Assembly (NCBI GenBank): GCA_022414725.1
Contig: CM039462.1
Location: forward strand, 178,288,967-178,352,966
Length of the DNA: 64,000 nucleotides
From: Microglena sp. YARC
Taxonomy: Eukaryota > Chlorophyta > Chlorophyceae > Chlamydomonadales > Chlamydomonadaceae
Direction: 5' to 3'
In this document: positions 21,955 through 43,600 of the stretch, one piece after another
Layout: each line of letters begins with the position of its first letter
Numbering within the stretch: position 1 is the stretch's first letter
Translations under genes and position numbers: made by a program
The notes under the pieces: generated by a model
The model's input: only the letters and a program-made list of their open reading frames with translations
What the model was told of the DNA's origin: nothing
The model's database searches: none

Positions 21955-24500
21955 GAAGGCTGAAGTAGCCATGCATTCCAAGAGTTTTTTTTTCAAGTTG
22001 TGGAAGGACTTTCACCCCAGGAGGTGGGTCTCCCAACACAAACCAGCGACCTGGAGGATTCAGTCCGAATGGCGTTGCCCCTCCTACAATAAAGTAGGCA
22101 ACAAAATGTCTTGACGTGTTGCCTCCTAAATACAAACAGGTCAGACAGACTACAGACAGTCTCTACAAGCATTCATACCTACCCCGAGCACGCCTTGTAT
22201 TATAATTTAATTGTATGTATATAGTGCACCCACACGTGGCAACTCTTCTTCAAGAATGATTCAAGAATGAAGCAAATTTATTTTTTGATTATTATGAGAT
22301 AGCTTTTTTTCCTTTCGCGTTTACATTTCCCTTTTTTGTACTGCCGAAGACGGCGAGCCAACTTGATGTCTGATGCTATGTAACCAAGTTCAAGTTCCAA
22401 TTATGATTCAACAATGTAAAACATTTGCAGCAATTAATCCACCGTCTTGTGTTAAAGTACGTCTATAGGACGTACTACACAACCTAACGTGTTATAGTAT
22501 GTCTTATATGAGTACTCAGAGTGGTCAAGTGCCGCCCGGTCTGAACCTCACTGGTCCTGACCGCTTGCCTCATGGCTACGCCCCTGTTAGCGGCGTGCAC
22601 TCCTATTGCAGTACTACTCGCACTGCCGCCATATATATTCTTAATCTCCAGCACTGCGATATGATGCTGCCATATTCGTATCCACTGTAGCGATACTTAC
22701 ACTGACGAGTCTGCACCTCTGCTTACTATGAAATCTTGAACTACTCAGTTATCCCTGTATAGTAGTAGGGTGCCCTGGCGGGTCCCCTGGAGGTCGTCCA
22801 GGGGATGGTTATGTGAGTCAAGTAGCCTACTTGGTGAAATCTGCACAAGCAGGTGCTTACTCATCCGTACAATTAATGTTTGGGGGTCAAAATCAATATA
22901 GCACGACTATTACGCACCACTATTTTATTAGCTACACATTAGTTTTTGCATAATGCATTCTGCTTGACATTGTAACATTTGTGCAAATGGCATTATTATT
23001 CAACTTGGTGGCCTGATAGGCTAATGAAATTAATAGCTCACTGACTCCCCGAAGTTCCATGGAGGCAGGAGCAGCAACTCCCGAGGCTACAGTTGCTACT
23101 GCGCAACCTGCAGGTACTCGTACTAGTTACACGATAAGATGCATCCCTGCGGCAGCATGTGATCAAAGGTAGGTTTATTCCCAACCACATTGAATTGGAT
23201 TGATTACGTGGTCTATCGACCTTCAGGCTACACACCGTCTGCAAGCAGAATTAAAATGGGCAGTATAAACGTTATTATATCACACTCCTGAGTACATAAT
23301 TCAATCACTTTGGGTCGTAGGTTCCCACCATCAAGGATCCTAGCCGTCTTGAAATTAGTATTTGACTGGTTGTGACTGGCACTAAATTGTTGTTTTTATT
23401 AGCATGAAACCATTCGCACAGGTGCTCATTTACCTCAAGAAACAGGTCCCCTTCAGTTTCCATGCTGCTGTTAGATTTAGAGACATAGTCTATCAGCCTC
23501 CAGGCTACTCAAAATGCGACCATATCAGGGTACTACTTCTTGCCAAATTGGTCAGCGTTTAAAGCGCACAAGCGTCAAATTGGTCAGCGCTTTTTAGTGA
23601 AAAATGTTTTTCAGCCAATTATGGGCATTGGGCTGCTCAACGTCTTCCATTCACAAGTCCCCTTGCGTATGTATAAGTAATAATAGGTTACTATCACAGA
23701 AAATAGGTAGCCTACTGTGCGGATCAGGACTTGAACTAGGTTACGTGTATGGCTCCAGCTAGCAATTTGGCTTCTCGCTGCCTTCAGGAGTAAAAAACTC
23801 GAAGCAAATCAATCACATCAAATATACTATATCCAGTCTCTGCATTTATCCAGCAAGAGGGGGACACTATGTAACTGTTAGGCTTTGGTTTGGTTAACAC
23901 TCTTTCATATTTTCTTCCTGTCAGCCCTCTTCTCTTTTTATAATAAACGCGCCATTTCTTGAACTAGAACTTGATTACATGGCTCCAACCTGATTCCTTG
24001 AAAGAGGATGGAAATACTTAATACGTATGTAGAATTAAATGATCACTGTAGCACGAACTCAGGGGACCTTTCCATGCCCTTCCCTAACCTGTCCAGTCGG
24101 AGGAGGATCCGGTCGAAATCACAACGGCCGATTACCGATTTCCCGGTATAGCAGCTTCCTGGCGGATTCCTTTCATCGGTCGTCTGGGTCAATCAACAAA
24201 TTGTCTGGAATCCTACTTGATCGCAGAGCGGGATCCCTGCCTTTCCAAACACCCCTGCTTTGCATCACGCATCAGCGCTGCAAGAGGGAAACAATATACC
24301 TGAGCATTCCCCATTCCTTCTCTACAATTCCTCTAATTATAGCAGGAACGACCAAATGACCCGCCCATTGCGGTTGATTTGAAAACTCTGACGAATAGAC
24401 CCCGACCGAGCATTCGCACTGCGCATGGTGCAGTAAGAGCATAAGTGGTGAAATACGCATCCGCCCCTCGCATCCTTGACTATTTCGCAATCGCAAGCCC
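21955..24500. other. Intergenic region with dispersed repeats, no recognised gene
   Basis: Recognisable pieces: ACTGCCGAAGACGG...AACCAAGTTCAAG at 22341-22398; a CTATCAGCCTTCAGGCTAC family piece at 23195-23290, repeated near 23490 and 38345; a copy of CTTGAACTAGGTTACGTG and AGCAATTTGGC at 23733-23785; family 4 at 24036-24070. A 63-codon frame at 22499-22687 is open but has no known motif or splice context. Confidence 0.55.
23526..23606. mobile_element. hAT-like MITE, truncated copy C
   Basis: It starts CAGGGTACTACTTCTTGCC, then AAATTGGTCAGCG and AAAGCGCACAAGCG as in copies B and E, and ends within GCGCTTTTTAGTG. No right terminus or target duplication is present. Confidence 0.7.
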
Positions 24501-24504
24501 ACAA

Positions 24505-24886
24505 ATCCTAGCGGAGCTTGGCAACTGTGCCCAACAAGACCTACAGGACTTAAAAGAGCAACTCCATGTCCAAGAGTACCTTGGAATCTGTATGACCTAG
24601 ACAACTGCGCCTAACAAGATAAACAGGGCAAAAAAGAGAAATCCACTGCCAATAGTTGCTAAGCACACAGGGGAGCTAGACAACTCTGCCAACAAGACCA
24701 AGAGACACTAGAAGAGGAACTGGCCAGCAAGACGCATCACCCACATCACCCAAGGTATCAGAGCACCTGTATTCCCCAGAGCATAAGGAGCACCTAGGGC
24801 AACAGCTGGAGTGCGAAGAGTGACGAGGACTACAGAGCGAGTGGGCAACTCAGTACCACAAGACAAACAAGGCCAACAAGAGTAAC
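24505..24886 (+). repeat. Echoes of the SYP61-like gene leader
   Basis: The bases before the ATG (GGGCAACTCAG, ACAAGACAAACAAGGCCAAC) are echoed upstream at about 24519, 24599 and 24676 (for example GACAACTGCGCCTAACAAG). About 75-bp units approach the start codon, so the 5' leader shows the same local tandem growth as the splice junctions. Confidence 0.6.
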
Positions 24887-34485
<9,599 letters not shown>

Positions 34486-34539
34486 GCCACTGATGAGCGT
34501 CCGACCTCACCACCACCAACAATTACAAGTGCCATCCAG

Positions 34540-35155
34540 GATGGAACCATGCAGCCAAGCTCACGCTCAGATTCAAGCTCCAATTCAAGCTCGTGCAGAA
34601 GCAAGCAGATTCAAGCTTAAATTCAAGCTCGTGCTGAACTCCAAGCTCTCGCCCAACTTCAAGCAAGTCAAGCTCACGCCCAACTCCAAGCTCAATCTTA
34701 ACTGAAGCTCACTCCCAAGTTCAAGCTCGAGTTCAATATCGAAGTCAAGCTCAAAGTCAAGCTCACGCTCAAATTCAAGCTCAGGCTCAACTCCAAGCTC
34801 AAGCTCAATTTAAGCTCACTCCCAAGTTCAAGCTCGAGTTCAATATCGAAGTCAAGCTCAAAGTCAAGCTCACACTCAAATTCAAGCTCAGGCTCAACTC
34901 CAAGCTCAAGCTCAATTTAAGCTCACTCCCAAGTTCAAGTGCAAGCTCAAGTTCATTCTCGAATTCAAGGTCACGCTCAAATTCAAGCTCAAGCTCAAGC
35001 TCACGCCCAAGTACTAGTTCAAGCTCACGCCCAACTACAAGCTCAAGCCCAACTGCAAGCTCAAGTTCAAGCTCACGCCCAACTTCGAAATTCGCACTTG
35101 AACTCGGTTACATGGATCCAGTCTATTAGGGCTGCTCGCCGTCTTTGGCAATAAC
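34540..35155. repeat. CAAGCTC minisatellite flanked by inverted family 7 ends
   Basis: About 540 bases of CAAGCTCAAGTTCAAGCTCA-like repeat, including two near-identical 120-bp blocks (34690, 34810). The left edge is GGAACCATGCAGCCAAGCTC. The right edge is the inverted equivalent, CTTGAACTCGGTTACATGG followed by GGCTGCTCGCCGTCTTTGGC. The array follows the SYP61-like stop codon by about 55 bases. Confidence 0.85.
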
Positions 35156-35284
35156 ATCAACATTCAAACCACTACTCCTGTATGTACCGGTATGTATGCT
35201 ACAGGGGTAACCACTTAGGCTAAAGGAAGTGACTATCAAAATATACTTCATCAAATCTCAAGATGAGCGAGCAATGTAGTCTGC

Positions 35285-35371
35285 ATAAATAAAATAATTA
35301 AATAATACACATTATTACGAGGTGTGAGGTTGAGGGGGCCAGCCCGTTTGCTTGCACTAGGGTGAACCACC
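35285..35371 (-). mobile_element. SINE-like element with TTTA tail
   Basis: On the minus strand: GGTTCACCCTAGTGCAAGC, AAACGGGCTGGCCCCCTC, AACCTCACACCTCGTAATAA, then a degenerate TTTATTTA tail. Confidence 0.65.
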
Positions 35372-35384
35372 TTTAGTCTGCACA

Positions 35385-36020
35385 CTAGCACTTGAACTTG
35401 TTTACATGGCTCCAGTCAGCAATTTGGCTGCTCGCTGTTTTTGACAGTAAAAAAACCAATTTATCAGGAAAAATGTAAACGTGAACAAATTATTATATTT
35501 TTCCTTGTTTTAATAGAGGTATACGGTATTGACAGTAAAGGGGTATACGGTATTGGTGAGATGAGCGAGCACTTTAGTCTGCACACTAGGGGGTACTGTT
35601 TTATTTGTGGGCTACGTGTGACAGCTTCTAGGCAGCTCCTTTTCCCCAATCCCTCGTCATTGGGCCAAACCTAAAACTAGCTAGAGCGTCGGAAAGGTGT
35701 TATCACAGGCATTTGAATGCAAATACCGTAAAAGCTTTGGACCAAACCCAGCGGCTGGCTGTTGAAGTTGGCTGGAAGCTGTCATTTGGAGCACTAAAAT
35801 GAAACAGAGGAAGGGGGTGCTGTGACACGACAATAGGGACAAATGCCTACCAGGCTTTTCCTTTCAGCTTTTCTTCCCACCTTCTAGGCGGCTCCTTCCG
35901 CCAGCCACTGGGCTAGTCCCCGAGGATTCAGCAGTGCTGGAAAGCTGGTGAACTTGAACTTGCTTACATAGCTTCAACCAGCATTTGGCTGCTCGCCGTC
36001 TTCGGCAGTATAAAACATGA
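35385..36020. mobile_element. Cluster of family 7 and TTCTAGGCAGCTCC family elements
   Basis: Family 7 pieces with TTGAACTTG, TTACATGGCTCCAGTCAGCA and TTTGGCTGCTCGC lie at 35391-35450 and 35947-36012. TTCTAGGCAGCTCC-family pieces lie at 35600-35790 (ACAGCTTCTAGGCAGCTCC...GGCTGGAAGCTG) and 35850-35945. No gene. Confidence 0.6.
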
Positions 36021-36324
36021 TATCCTACTAGTATATAACGAGTTTGATAGTCTGTGATTAGCAGCTTAAGGTTTTTAAGTTGGCTCGTCTTATCTTGTGT
36101 TATCATGGAATGAAAAAGTAATGAAGACTAAGAAAACCTTTCAAAAGGAAAATTAGACAATTGGAAAACTCTGAATTCGAGGATTCGAGATAGAGAGGAC
36201 ATCATACTTAAATATATTACATGAACCGGGAAATTGTATATGCGAACACGGCGCGAACAAATCACATTTACATGTTATCATTTTTTCTTGTACTTCTGAA
36301 CAAGGTTCTGGACTAAAAAACAGT

Positions 36325-36455
36325 ACAAAAAGGTCAAAGTCAAGGGCAAGGATACGGTCAAGGCCAAGGACTAGGTGACGGTCAAGGTCAAGGATAAGGT
36401 GATGGCCAAGATCAAGGTCAGTGTCAATGATAAGGTGATGGTCAAGGTCAAGGCT
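36325..36455 (+). repeat. (AAGGTCAAGGATAAGGTGATGGTC)n
   Basis: Four to five imperfect units of about 24 bases. Positions 36020-36325 and 36456-36980 show no recognised gene except the probable 5' leader of the next gene. Confidence 0.8.
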
Positions 36456-36981
36456 TCATCAGTTGTCACGCATCTTGCCCAGCGTTGTTCGAGGAATTAC
36501 AACTTACCAACCTCAGGCTACCCTGCACCCCTCGTTTCTTCCGTATTCCTGCCAGATCCTGGCGTTGAAACGCCTCAAAAAATCCGTAGTCGCTCGGCTG
36601 TTCCAAGCTCTTGCTGTTTCTAGTTTCGAAGCACCGAAATCGAACTCGACAGCGCAGGAATAGAAACCAGTAACCAGGCCTGAAGTGAGATAACTAACCG
36701 AACGAAAATACATAACTGTTTCTAACCGCCTCACCTCGACGAAACCAGGCCAGAAACCAGGCCCGAGACAACCAGAAAAGTACCGAACCGACCCAGAAAC
36801 CTGCTCAGAAACCACCTGAGAACTACCCCAGAAACCACAACGCTGCAATTCTGCAAAGCAAAAACGTGGGAACGTTTGCATCCTTCATTCAGAATCACTT
36901 TCCAAGATTACTTGCAAATATTGGGGGGAAATAATAGCACCCTTGCCAACAACCTATCGCCTCTTTTCACCTCGTTGCACG

Positions 36982-39338
36982 ATGCTGTCGTTCGTTCGCG
37001 GCAATCTTCACTACACATGTTCCACAAAACGTATTGCGCGCATCAACAGGCGAGTTCATGCGTCACCGCGCAGAGCTTCTGCTGCCTTGGACCTCCGAAA
37101 CAGCACCCCTCCTCGTGCCAGTGCTGGCGGAAGCTATTCTGCCGATGAGTATTACGCGCCTGAGCTCTCCTCCCCCCAGCTTCTAATGGACGAGTGTATG
37201 AAGCTGGTTAGGCGAAGGGATTTGGACGGGCTCATCCATTTGCTTGACTCAAAGGAAATTCTAGCTGGGTAAGAAAACAACTGTTGACTAGACTAGATCA
37301 TCCCGTCAAGCCGAACCCTAGTTGCCGGGGTACGCCTACGCGATTGCAATTCGCGAGCTAGAGCGCGGTGAAGTAGCGCTGATGCTGTCCATGTCTGCTC
37401 TGCGCGCAGAAGGTGAGCAGGCTGAAGGCTGGTAGACAATGTTATCGAACCCGACCTTAAACCTAGTTGCCGCGTTGCCGGGGCGCGCAGGTGAGGGGCG
37501 CGCAAATCCACGTTGACGGGGCGAACACACATCCGCGCATGGGCGTGAGATTTGATTGGATTGGATTGTAACTTCTGGGGGGCGGGAGCAGCCCCTATCC
37601 CCCAGCCAGGGTCACCCAGTTGTTTGTTTGTTTGTTGTGCGACCGAGACGATGCCTGACACGTCAGCCAACGGTCTCGTAACTAACTGGCTTCGTTGCCA
37701 CCACCCTCCGCCAATTTGCCGCGTCGCTTGCGAGGCTGCCTATGACTTGTTCCGCCGACACTGGGCTGCACACCGTCTTACGACCCCAGGTTTCCCCGTG
37801 CGATACCCACGGAGCCCAGGGAGCATACTAAGCGGATTAGACAGTTGACAGACTTGTCCAGGGTGTGAGTCTCATCAGATCAGGGATTTCCCCCCTGCTA
37901 CATATTGCTAGTCTTGCCCACGTTTTAGCGAAATTATCGTTATCAAAAAGAAAAAGAAAAAGGAAACAGTCATAGATACACCTAAATAGCTACAAAAAGG
38001 TATAAAAAGCTACCGGTATAAAAGGCACTAAAACGCTGTCCCTGGAGGAGGCCTAAAACCATAGCGCTAGAACAAACCCACTTTAATATTTAAAAAAACT
38101 GCATCAGATAATTCCGCATATGTGCGCATGGGCGGATGGGAGTCTCATATCAGTCCCAATGTACTCGGAAGTGCGGACAGAGTAAAAATGGAAAGTATAC
38201 ACGCTATTAGTACATCCCACTCTTGACTACAGAATGCACTCACATGCAACACATGTCCAGGTCCTTGATCAAATTGATCACTATTGGGAAAGCTATGCCA
38301 TCTGATGGAGTCACCCCACAAATCGATTGAATTTGATTGATTCCATGGTCTATCAGCCTTCAGGCTGCTTCCGGTCTACAGGCAGAGTAGACATGGGTAG
38401 TATAAACGCTACTGCACCACATTCCCCAGCATAAAATTATATCAGATGGATGTGGACAGTTCAAAGACGTGCCCAGATCTAGGGCTGGCTAGAGAAGTTG
38501 AGTGAGTACATCCAGGGCTTTTGTACCGCTATATAACGATCTCTAGTTTTGACCCCGTTATGGTGAAAATATCGTTTTTCTCTCTTTATTTAATTGTGTA
38601 TTTCCCCATAAATGGCCTTTAGAAGATATAAAAGGCTAGAAAAGCTTTTAAAAGCTATAAATAGCACTATAACGCTGTCCCTGGAGGAGGCCTAAAACCA
38701 CGAAGCTAGAAAAAACCTCTTTCAGATTTGAAAAGAAAAACTGAGTACATCATATGGCTCAGCTTTCCAGTGTTTTTCTTGCCAACAAGAACAAGTTCTA
38801 TGCAGCGTCGTAAGCGACGCTACAAATTGGCGGAGAGTGTTCGCAACGGAGGGACAGGTGGCACCGGAAGCGAGATAGTAGCGAGACCGTTGGCTGACGT
38901 GTCAGGCTTCGTCTCGGTCAGACGGTCACACGCACAGACGGACAATGGGGTGTCCCTGGGGGCTCCCGCCCCCTTGAAAAGGGGGCTCCGCCAAATACAG
39001 GGATTTATTTTTCCGCTATATATAGCGATCGCTAGTTTTGAACCGGTTTTAGAGAGATTATCGGTATAAACAAAAAGTTTTTGTTTTTTTTGTTTTGCCT
39101 TAAATGCACCTAAAAAGCTACAACTAGCTATACAAGCAACAAAAGCACTAAAACGCTGTCCACGGAGAAGGCCTAAAACCATTAAGCTAGGAAAAAACCA
39201 CTTTCAGATTTGAAAAAACCCACTGTGGATAAGCAGGGCCATCTGATGGGCCCACTCCACTAATCCAACGATTGTTGAACGTACTGCCGCGTACAGCTAT
39301 CTGATCATGGGCATTGTGCTCGTGTCCCCCCTACCCAT

Positions 39339-39369
<31 letters not shown>

Positions 39370-40585
39370 ACACACACACACCTCCCTTCACCCTACATCC
39401 CCCCCTCACCCTCCACCCCACCACCCCAACACACACACACACCTCCCTTCACCCTCCATCCCCCCTCCCCCCCCCACTCCCCCCCCCCCACACACACCTC
39501 CCTTCACCCCCCCCACCCACCCACCCACCCACCCACACCCACCCACACCCTCCCTTCACCCTACCTGCCACACAGGTGATGGTGGTAAATCCCAACCTTA
39601 ACCCTCCCCCCCCCCACCACACACACACACACACCACACCCTCCCTTCACCCTACCTGCCACACAGGTGATGGTGGTAAATTCCAACCTTAACCCTCCAC
39701 ACCCACACCACCCACCCACCCACACCACCCACACACACCACACCCTCCCTTCACCCTACCTGCCACACAGGTGATGTTGGTAAAGATACCACCACCACCA
39801 CCACCACCACCACCACCACCACCACCACCACCACTACCACCCACCACCACCGTTACCATCACCGTTAACCAGGTAAAGCTATTCGAAAATGAAGAGTATG
39901 GGATCAAAAGCACATTTTTGATCAACTGATCACTTCCCACATGTTTAGCCAAGCATAGGTTCGATTGCAAATATTTGAATAACCGATACAATATAATATA
40001 ATGCCCGCAGTCTGACTAGGCTAAAGCTACCATTTATAGGCAGTAGCATATGATGCAATTTGTATGATATCATATGATATCATACTCGCCTTTTGTAAAC
40101 ATCATATGATTTGCCGGTCCCTACGTACAAGCCTTTGCATTATGTACCATATCATGATTTCATGGTATGGCAATCAAAAAAAAGATGCCGGCTGAACCCC
40201 TGCTTTTTGGTTCTGGTGGCTTCATGGCAAGGCCAAAGGCCAATACTGTTTTTTCAGCTTTATGCAGGTTCGGTTGTGTAATAAAAGTTGCGCCGCAAGC
40301 CTGATTTAAGGATTGTGGTGTAGCATGGTAAAGGGTGGAGCGCGAAGTGCAGAGCCCTGGGAGGTTTGAGGGGCTGCGCGTCGCACTGGTGTCGCACCGA
40401 GTCGCTCAATTTGCCACGCGTCGCACAAAAAACAGTGAAGGCCAAGTCTGCTGAAATCCAGCAGGGATTTCCATTTCGGGTGGAGGCACATTTGGAGTCC
40501 AACATGGTACCAGGATAATGTAACTATCATCATCAACATCATCATCATCATCACCACCACCACCACCACCACCACCACCACCACC

Positions 40586-40647
<62 letters not shown>

Positions 40648-40659
40648 TATCATCATCAT

Positions 40660-40691
<32 letters not shown>

Positions 40692-43600
40692 CCATCATCA
40701 CCATCACCATCATCACCAACTCCCCTCATATGGGCTGTGACTCATTCTTCTATCCTGTTAATTATGCTTCTGTCCTGTGACTCATGCTCATGTCACCCAT
40801 CCTTCCTTCCTCCTTTTCCCCTGTGTAGCATCCACCTTCCTGCTTTCTCTCTCTTTAGCATCCAACTTTCTGCTTTTTCTCTCTAGAGCATCCAACTTCC
40901 TGCGTGCCCTCTGTTTAGCTCATGCTCATGTCACCCCTCCTTCCTTCCCACCCATCCCTCCTTCCTGCCTCCTTCCTGCTTTTTCCCTGTTTAGCATCCA
41001 CTCATGCTCATGTCACCCATCTTTCCTTCCCGCTTCCTTCCTGCTTTTTCCCTGTTTAGCATCCACCTTCCTGCTTTTTCTCTATTCCGCATCCACTCAT
41101 GCTCATGTCACCCATCTTTCCTTCCCGCTTCCTTCCTGCTTTTTCCCTGTTTAGCATCCACCTTCCTGCTTTTTCTCTATTCCGCATCCACTCATGCTCA
41201 TGTCACCCATCTTTCCTTCCCGCTTCCTTCCTGCTTTTTCCCTGTTTAGCATCCACCTTCCTGCTTTTTCTCTCTTTCGCATCCAACTTCCTGCTTTTTC
41301 TCTCTAGAGCATCCACCTTCCTGCTTTTTCCCTGTTTAGCATCCAGCCCGATGTGGACGACAACAAGCTTGACTTCCGTGAGCTCCTTGAGGCCATGATG
41401 CTCCTAGGCCCCTCCCGCCAGCTCATGGATACGTACGCCATACGCAACCTTGTCCTCAGCACTCCAACCTCCTTTAAGGTGCTCTCCACTCTGTCCTTAC
41501 CTGATCGGTTTATTCGACGCTGTGCTGTTACCTCGCGTTTTGGGGAGGAGTGCACCCTGACATTCACCCTGAATCGTATCACCAAGGAACCGCCGCTGAT
41601 CATCCCAGACGCTGCGCCAGCACCACCGGGGGCAGCAGAGGCAGCGAGGGATAGCAGCAATCCAGAAGCAAGCAACAACCCAGAAGTAGGCAGTTACCCA
41701 AAGGCAAGCAGCAATCCGGCAGCAAGCAACAACTCAGCAGCAAGCAGCAGTCCAGAGGCAATCCGTGATCCAGAGGCGAGCAGCAATCCGGTAGCAAGCA
41801 GCAACACAGAAGCAAGAGGCAATCCAGAGGCAAGCAACAACCCAGAGATAAGCAACAACAGCTGTGCGGTTGACAACGAAGCTTCTGTTGACCCCAACAA
41901 CAGATCATTGTGGAAGTTAGCCAGTATCCGAGGGGAGCCCTATTACTCATGCCTCCCACCAGGACCGTCATCAGAGTTCTCCCCTGAGTCCATTGTCCAG
42001 GCACAGTTGCACTGCTTGAAGTAAGTGATGGATTGGACTATTACATGTTTTTTTGGCGGAGCCCCCCCTTCTGGGGGGCAGGAGCCCCCAGGGTTACCCC
42101 GTTGTCCGTTTGTGTGCCAGGCTGTCCTTCCAACCGACTAAAAATTGAAGCCTGACACGGTAGCCAACTGTCTCACAACTAACTGGCTTCGGTCAGCTCC
42201 ATCGTTGCCACCTGTCGTTATGTTCAGTGATTTTTGTTTCAAATCTGAAAGTGGGTTTCTTCTAGCTTAATGGTTTTCTCCTTCAGGGACAGCGTTTTAG
42301 TGCTTTCTGTAGCTTTCTGTAGCTTTTTAGGGCCATTGAGGGCAAGAAAAAGCTTTTGTTTATACTTTTTATAGCGATAATTTTGCGGAAACGGGGTCAA
42401 AATTAGCGATCGCTATACATAGCGGAAATAAAATTCCCTGGTCCTGTTGCCAACAAACTCCGCCAATTTTCCTCTGCTTGAAGTGAGTGACACATTGGAC
42501 TGTTACTTTTCCGTTTTTCGTTTTCCCGTTTTTTGCCGTTTTTTTGCCGTTTTCCAGCCGTTTTTCGGCACTGAGTGACACATTGGACTGTTGCATGATT
42601 TTTGGCGGAGCTCCCTCTTCAAGGGGGCGGGAGCCCCCATGTTTACCCATTTGTCCGTCTGTCCGACCGAAAAACGAAAGACTTGAAGCCCGACACGTTA
42701 GCCAACGGTCGCGTAACTAACTCGCTTCGGTCAGCTCCATCGTTGCCACCTTTCGTTCGGTTGCCATCACACTCCGCCAATTTTCCGCGTCGCTTGCGAC
42801 GCTGCATAGGGCTTGTTCAGTCAACTCTAGGCCGCTCACCGTCGTCCAATTCCAAGCCCCCCCGTGCCGGTACCCATAGAAACCAGGGAGCATGCTAAGC
42901 AGATTAGACAGTTTAAAGGCGTGTCCAGGTTACAGTTGCACTGTTGAAGTGAGTGATGATCCTGTTGCTGAAGTGAGGTTTAATAGTGAGTTTTGAAGTG
43001 AGTTTTGGAAGTGAGTTTTGAAGTGAGTTTTGGAAGTGAGCTTTGGAGTAAAGTTTTGAAATGAGTTGTTGAAGTGAGTTTTAGAAGTGAGCTTTTTAAG
43101 TTAGTGATGAGTCTATTGTTGAAGTGAGTTTAGATTTGAATTTTTGAAGTGAATTGAATTTTTGAAGTGAATTATTGAAGTGACGAGTTGAATTTTTGAT
43201 TTTAATTTTTGAAGTGACGAGTTGAATTTTTTATTTGAATTTTTGAAGTGACGAGTTGAATTTGTGAAGTGAATTGTTGAAGTGAGTTTAGATCAGGGTA
43301 CTACTTCCTGCCAAATTGGTAAGCACTCAAACTTCAAATTGGTCAGCGCTTTATAGTGCAAAAAGCGCAAAAACTGCACGCTGCGCCCACAGGGGGTTGA
43401 AAAACTGCGTGAAACGCGCAGAGGGGCTCAAAAAAGGCAGCGCGGCACCGCGCTACCGCGCGCGCTTAGTAGTACCCTGGTTCAGATGTGATTTTGAAGT
43501 GAGTTTTAGAAGTGAGCTTTTGATTTGCGTGATGAGCCTGTTGTTGAAGTGAGGTTTTGATGTGAGTTAAGAAGTGAGTTTTAGAAGTGAGTGATGATCC

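Noticed and set aside
39769..39871. Pro-rich exon ending at GTTAACCAG|GTAAAG in the DUF4864-like gene
   Set aside because: Entering it in the required phase gives an immediate TGA; most of it is (ACC)n.
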